Positions 59,908 to 64,000 of a DNA stretch of 64,000 nt are shown in pieces. A model generated the notes under the pieces. The model was given only the letters and a program-made list of their open reading frames with translations. It ran no database searches and had not been told where the DNA came from. The stretch comes from an uncultured Bacteroides sp. (GTDB taxonomy: Bacteria > Bacteroidota > Bacteroidia > Bacteroidales > Bacteroidaceae), in NCBI GenBank assembly GCA_948847595.1, contig CAQOGY010000007.1, positions 130,122-194,121 of the forward strand. The letters are read 5' to 3'. Each line of letters opens with the position of its first letter. Positions within the stretch are counted from its first letter, which is position 1. The position numbers and the translations under genes are program-made.

Positions 59908-61998
59908 ATGAAAATTACTCAATTTCGTAAGAATGAAGATACGACAGCGCTCAGCGTAATGGATCTTGATATACTTGTAAATAAGATAAAGACAGAAATA
60001 AAATCCCGTCCTGTTTCTACATTCAGAGAGCATTTGCGATATACCCTTTCCGATGAACGGTGTATGTTTGCCGATAAACTTCCCCAAATAATTCCCGCCG
60101 CCGAATTCCGAAAAGTAAACGGTCAGAAACAGATGAAAAGCTACAACGGTATTGTAGAACTGACCATCGGCCCCTTGTCCAATAAGTCGGAAATAGCATT
60201 AGTGAAACAAAAAGCCTGCGAACAACCCCAAACCCGTTGTGCTTTCATGGGTTCAAGTGGCAAAACGGTGAAAATATGGACTACCTTCACCCGGCCGGAC
60301 AACTCCCTTCCCAAAACACGGGAAGAAGCGGAACTATTCCACGCCCACGCCTATCGACTGGCTGTGAAATGTTATCAGCCCCAAATCCCGTTTGATATAC
60401 TTCCCAAAGAACCGACTCTGGAACAATATTCGCGCTTATCCCACGACCCGGACATCATCTACCGTCCGGATTCAGTCCAGTTTTATCTCTCCCAACCGTC
60501 ATCAATGCCCGAAGAAACCACTTTCCGGGAAGCGGTTCAAGCAGAGAAATCTCCATTGACCCGTGCCGTACCGGGATATGATGCGGAAAATGCCTTCCTG
60601 ATGCTTTTCGAAGCCGCTTTACGGAAAGCATATGCCGATCTCAGGGAAGCGGGACTTGAATTGCGCGAAGATACATGGCATCCTTTAGTCGTCCAACTGG
60701 CTAAAAACTGTTTTGCTTCGGGACTTCTGCAAGAAGAAGTCGTGAAACGTACCGTTTTCCACTTCTATATGTATAAACAGGAAGCGCTTATCCGTCAAAT
60801 GATTGGCAATATATATACCGAGTGCAAAGGTTTCGGCAAGAATATCAGCCTGAGTAAAGAGCAACAACTCGCCTTACAGACCGAAGAATTCATGAAACGC
60901 CGCTATGAATTCCGCCATAACACCCAAATCGGCGAGGTGGAATATCGTGAAAGGCTTTCTTTCCGTTTCCGCTTCAATCCTCTCGACAAACGTGCACTGA
61001 ACAGCATTGCCCTGGATGCGCAAATGGAAGGTATTCCGTTGTGGGACAGGGATATAAGCCGTTATATCTACTCCAACCGCGTACCTGTATTCAACCCGTT
61101 GGAAGATTTTCTCTATCGGCTTCCGGTATGGGACGGCAAAGATCGTATCCGTGCATTGGCAGCCACCGTTCCCTGTAAGAATCCATATTGGATGGATTTG
61201 TTCCACCGTTGGTTCCTCAATATGGTTTCTCATTGGAAAGGAAGCAATAAAAAGTATGCAAACAGTGTTTCTCCCTTACTCGTCGGACCGCAAGGAACAC
61301 GTAAATCCACCTTTTGCCGGAGCATAATGCCCCCTTCCGAACGTTCCTACTATACCGACAGCATTGATTTCTCCCGAAAAAAAGATGCCGAACTTTACCT
61401 CAATCGTTTTGCGCTCATCAACATTGATGAATTTGATCAGGTGAGTTCGACGCAACAAGGCTTCCTGAAACATATTCTGCAAAAGCCTGTATTGAATGTG
61501 AAGAAACCTCATGGCAGTGCCGTGCTCGAAATGCGCCGTTATGCCTCATTCATAGCCACAAGTAATCAGAAAGACCTGTTGACCGACCCTTCCGGTAGCC
61601 GTCGTTTTATTTGCATCGAAGTGACCGGAGTGATTGACACCAACCGTCCGATAGACTATGAGCAACTTTACGCACAAGCCATGTACGAATTGGAGCATGG
61701 CGAACGTTATTGGTTCGACCAGGAGGAAGAAAAGATTATGGTGGAAAACAACCGTGAATTTGAACTAGTTCCGCCGGAAGAACAACTTTTCTTCCGTTAT
61801 TTCCGTGCTGCACAGGCTGAGGAAGGGGAGTGGCTGTCTCCGGCAGAGATTATGGAAGATATACAAAAAGGCAGTTCAATCCCGATGTCTGTCAAAAGGG
61901 TTAATTCCTTCGGAAGAATATTGAAAAAGCAAGAAATCCCTTCCAAACATACGCGTAGCGGTACACTCTATCATGTCGTAAGATTAATAACCAGGTGA
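59908..61998 (+). CDS. VapE/D5-like primase-helicase with BT4734-type N-terminal domain
   Basis: 696 residues from ATG 59908 (MKITQFRKNEDTTAL), the usual start of this family. The frame is open to a GTG at 59749, just after the palindrome array, so a longer form is possible. The N-terminal region (about 40-230) is the BT4734-like/VirE N-terminal domain related to primases. A helicase domain of the VapE type follows at about 400-620: Walker A LVGPQGTRKSTFCRS, Walker B FALINIDEFDQVSS, sensor FIATSNQKDLLTDPSGSRRF. A winged-helix tail ends the protein. It probably melts or replicates DNA at the adjacent array (inference). Confidence 0.85.
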   Translation: MKITQFRKNEDTTALSVMDLDILVNKIKTEIKSRPVSTFREHLRYTLSDERCMFADKLPQIIPAAEFRKVNGQKQMKSYNGIVELTIGPLSNKSEIALVKQKACEQPQTRCAFMGSSGKTVKIWTTFTRPDNSLPKTREEAELFHAHAYRLAVKCYQPQIPFDILPKEPTLEQYSRLSHDPDIIYRPDSVQFYLSQPSSMPEETTFREAVQAEKSPLTRAVPGYDAENAFLMLFEAALRKAYADLREAGLELREDTWHPLVVQLAKNCFASGLLQEEVVKRTVFHFYMYKQEALIRQMIGNIYTECKGFGKNISLSKEQQLALQTEEFMKRRYEFRHNTQIGEVEYRERLSFRFRFNPLDKRALNSIALDAQMEGIPLWDRDISRYIYSNRVPVFNPLEDFLYRLPVWDGKDRIRALAATVPCKNPYWMDLFHRWFLNMVSHWKGSNKKYANSVSPLLVGPQGTRKSTFCRSIMPPSERSYYTDSIDFSRKKDAELYLNRFALINIDEFDQVSSTQQGFLKHILQKPVLNVKKPHGSAVLEMRRYASFIATSNQKDLLTDPSGSRRFICIEVTGVIDTNRPIDYEQLYAQAMYELEHGERYWFDQEEEKIMVENNREFELVPPEEQLFFRYFRAAQAEEGEWLSPAEIMEDIQKGSSIPMSVKRVNSFGRILKKQEIPSKHTRSGTLYHVVRLITR

Positions 61999-62094
61999 CG
62001 GCAAAAATGCCATCACCCTGCCGTCACCTCTTGCTGTCACAGTCTTATCGGTTCATTACTAAACTATTAACCCCTAAACTGTGACAGATGACAG
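61993..62094 (-). repeat. Right terminal inverted repeat (102 bp)
   Basis: Read on the reverse strand it again starts CTGTCATCTGTCACAG, then 36 bp, then CTGTGACAGCA and the internal palindrome AGGTGACGGCA...TGCCGTCACCT at 61993-62029. It overlaps the last 6 bp of the VapE-like gene and ends 5 bp before the stop of the DUF6078-like gene. The internal palindrome could also serve as transcription terminator. Confidence 0.75.
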
Positions 62095-62098
62095 CAAC

Positions 62099-62533
62099 TC
62101 ACCAAATATATTCTTCTGTGTAACGTTGGTAAGTTGGTTCTTCTTTTATCCCTTTATTACGGAATAGTTGTTTTATGTAGGCTTGGTCTTTAGGCATAAG
62201 CCCCCGTTCTCCGCGATAGAACCTGTAATATCCTGTTTTCCCATAGTGCCCCACCAATTGTATTCTGATACTGACCGCATCCTCATAAGGGATTCTGTCA
62301 AGCAACCGTTTAAGTCCCCACGCCACATGAACTTTGACGGCAGTCTTGAAACATTCGCATTGGTTCCCATCCGCAGGATAACGTGCAGGATTAACGATGG
62401 AGATATAAAGGTAATCGGCTGTTTCATTTTGTGCAGCTATGTAGCGCAAACATTTCGAGGCTTGCGGGCATTGGTCGTTGAAACACCGGGAGAAATTGTA
62501 GGGGACAGACGGGCTGTCGGATTCTTCTTTCAT
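62099..62533 (-). CDS. DUF6078-like hypothetical protein
   Basis: 144 residues. The N-terminal part has closely spaced cysteines (FSRCFNDQCPQASKCLRYIA) followed later by NQCECFKTAVKV, four or more Cys that may bind metal. The C-terminal part is GHYGKTGYYRFYRGERGLMP. I associate it with the Bacteroides DUF6078 family; function unknown. It converges on the VapE-like gene, with the right terminal repeat between them. Confidence 0.75.
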   Translation of the reverse strand: MKEESDSPSVPYNFSRCFNDQCPQASKCLRYIAAQNETADYLYISIVNPARYPADGNQCECFKTAVKVHVAWGLKRLLDRIPYEDAVSIRIQLVGHYGKTGYYRFYRGERGLMPKDQAYIKQLFRNKGIKEEPTYQRYTEEYIW

Positions 62534-62918
62534 TTTGTAGGGTTTATTTTATTTGTGAGATATTATTGTTAATACGTTAATTTACGGGAAAATATTCTTC
62601 ATAAAAGTAGGGCTTTATTTTGGGAATGGGAAGTTTTTGGACAAATATTATTTGTATGTAATAGGAGTTTTTTTTGAGCTATATTAATTTCTCTGTGTCA
62701 GTATAAGTTTTGAGAAAGCATCTCAATAATTTCCTATCAGTTTTCCAAGGTGGAGATGATTTGCTTTTATGTTATCTATTTCCTGTTTCTTTTATTTGTA
62801 TCTAATCCTCTAAGTTTTGATAGCTCTCCAATTTTAATAATTGCCATAGTAATTTGTTTTAGGGTGAAATTTTTAATTTAAATAGCTTGAGTACAAATAT
62901 ATTGAAAGAAAAGATATA
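62534..62918. other. AT-rich intergenic region
   Basis: About 385 bp with no credible gene. Strongly AT-rich. No convincing promoter box for the DUF6078-like gene and no clear attachment-site repeat is seen within the window. Confidence 0.5.
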
Positions 62919-62947
62919 AAGGGAAAAAGTCGTTCTCTTTTTCCCTT
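62919..62947 (-). terminator. Hairpin after the tyrosine recombinase gene
   Basis: Perfect 11-bp arms AAGGGAAAAAG / CTTTTTCCCTT around a 7-nt loop, 8 bp beyond the stop at 62955 on the reverse strand. Confidence 0.75.
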
Positions 62948-62954
62948 ATATGGA

Positions 62955-63881
62955 TTATTTTAATCCTTTAAACATTCTATCTATACACTTTTTCTTTTGT
63001 TCCATATTAGGATGAACATAAAGGTCGAGAGTCGTACTAATGTTGGAATGTCCTAAAATAACACTTACAGTTTTATAATCACAATTGCTTTCTATACAGC
63101 GTGTAGCAAAGCTATGTCTGAGTCCATGAAATTTTAATTCAGGGATATTCAAATCTTTCATAAGCCTTTTGTAGTAATTGCGATACGTTCTTGGTTCTGT
63201 TGGCTTTTCTTCATTAGTTAGAATATAATAATTACCATTCACTATCTTTTTTAATGGTTTTAAAATTCTGATTAATTCTTTTGTAATTGGGATTTCACGA
63301 ATGGAGTTTTTGGTTTTTGGAGTATTAATAATAAGTTCCGTATGTCTTTTTTCTCCATCAATGATATAGATGCGTTCAATGGTTCTTTTTATAGAAATAA
63401 TACCTAATTCAATGTTTATGTCATCCCATTTTAAAGCGCATACTTCTCCGATGCGTAGTCCGGTACTTAGACAGATATAAATACCTAAATTTTTGAATGT
63501 GAAATGTTCTTGGATAAAACTCATGATTCGTTTTTGATGTGAGATACTGAGTACTTCTAAATGTTGCTTTTCTTCTTCTGTTGGAAACCTAATTTCCCAT
63601 TCTTTATAATCTAGAAATCCATGTTTTACCCCAAATTTCAATATCATTTTCAGCACAATAAGAATATCTTTAATGGATTTTTTACTCAACCCATTATTAA
63701 TCTTTTGAAGAGTAAATTCTTGAACTTTTCTTTCTTCTAACTCATACATCTCTCCAAATGTCGGATAAATGTGGTTTTCAAGAATTAATACGTACGCAGC
63801 AAATGTTGATTGTTTCACATATTGCTTTTTGTCTTCTTTCCAAAGTACGGAAATTTCTCTGATAGTTTTCTTTTGAGTCAT
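62955..63881 (-). CDS. Tyrosine site-specific recombinase/integrase
   Basis: 308 residues. The N-terminal SAM-like DNA-binding region (about 15-95) is followed by the catalytic domain. Catalytic residues: Arg in LSTGLRIGEVCALKW, His-x-x-Arg in HGLRHSFATRC, His in ILGHSNISTT, and nucleophile Tyr in LDLYVHPN. Such enzymes integrate mobile DNA or invert promoters. It lies at the right-hand end of the defence island and could have mobilised it. Alternatively it could act on the invertible segment 15 kb away; nothing in sequence proves either. Confidence 0.9.
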   Translation of the reverse strand: MTQKKTIREISVLWKEDKKQYVKQSTFAAYVLILENHIYPTFGEMYELEERKVQEFTLQKINNGLSKKSIKDILIVLKMILKFGVKHGFLDYKEWEIRFPTEEEKQHLEVLSISHQKRIMSFIQEHFTFKNLGIYICLSTGLRIGEVCALKWDDINIELGIISIKRTIERIYIIDGEKRHTELIINTPKTKNSIREIPITKELIRILKPLKKIVNGNYYILTNEEKPTEPRTYRNYYKRLMKDLNIPELKFHGLRHSFATRCIESNCDYKTVSVILGHSNISTTLDLYVHPNMEQKKKCIDRMFKGLK

Positions 63882-64000
63882 ACTTTTTATATTTTTAGTT
63901 ATACAAAACAGGGTAAAGCTACGGTAATTGAGGATATAATTGCCATAATGTTCCCCATTTGAGATTCCCGGAGTTTAGTGGGGAGTGGGAGAAATGTAAA

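Larger units (their letters stand above)
59359..62094. mobile_element. Candidate 2.7-kb element with terminal inverted repeats, iterons and a VapE-like gene
   Basis: Two 102-bp ends (59359-59460 and 61993-62094) are inverted copies of each other in a 16-36-50 bp layout. The 16-bp outer and 50-bp inner blocks are conserved and the 36-bp middle differs in sequence but not in length. Between them lie eight palindromes at 22-bp spacing and one gene for a primase/helicase-like protein. No target-site duplication is visible. No transposase is encoded, so if it moves it may do so by replication or by another protein's action (inference). Confidence 0.55.

Noticed and set aside
59340..62110. Target-site duplication around the terminal-repeat element
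   Set aside because: Flanking bases on the two sides do not match in any short direct repeat, so transposition by a DDE enzyme is not supported.

Overview
The window is chromosomal DNA from a member of the genus Bacteroides, close to the thetaiotaomicron/ovatus group as far as content can tell. The reasons are three SusC/SusD-type nutrient receptor loci, an ECF sigma/FecR pair, a CepA-like class A beta-lactamase, and promoters of the Bacteroides type (TTTG, about 19-20 nt, then TAnnTTTG) instead of classical -35/-10 boxes. No species-level identification is claimed.

Layout. 1-5.4 kb: a sigma/anti-sigma controlled SusC/SusD locus on the minus strand, with SusD cut by the window edge. 5.6-20 kb: tRNA-Trp, an ArsC-family protein, a UDG-superfamily glycosylase, a second SusC/SusD pair, a relic of a nucleobase permease, a KamA-like radical SAM protein, an AGCS symporter, an H1-like protein, and a radical SAM/DUF4130 pair linked to DNA repair. 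20-42 kb is mostly housekeeping and stress genes: MgtC-like protein, a four-gene operon (Fpg-like, lytic transglycosylase, K+ channel, GH2 glycosidase), an epimerase-lipocalin fusion, a multi-PAS hybrid histidine kinase, MATE pump, RluA-type synthase, MaoC-like protein, M20 peptidase, and a minus-strand operon of beta-lactamase, glyoxalase-acetyltransferase fusion and a helical protein.

42.6-48 kb: a third SusC/SusD pair. Just upstream of it lies a 334-bp segment bounded by perfect 15-bp inverted repeats and carrying one outward-facing promoter. This is the signature of a phase-variable (invertible) promoter, and it currently points away from susC.

48.3-64 kb is a defence and mobile island. 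It holds a Wadjet-like SMC operon (JetA, B, C, D homologues) extended by a translationally coupled fifth gene for a helical-repeat protein. Next come an RloA/RloB (AbiL-like) ATPase-Toprim pair, flanked by two copies of a 77-bp promoter repeat, and a nucleotidyltransferase-HEPN-like fusion. Then comes a 2.7-kb unit with about 102-bp terminal inverted repeats, containing eight 22-bp-spaced palindromes and a VapE/D5-like primase-helicase. A DUF6078-like gene and a tyrosine recombinase follow. The terminal-repeat unit, the five-gene Wadjet operon and the invertible promoter beside it are the most noteworthy items.
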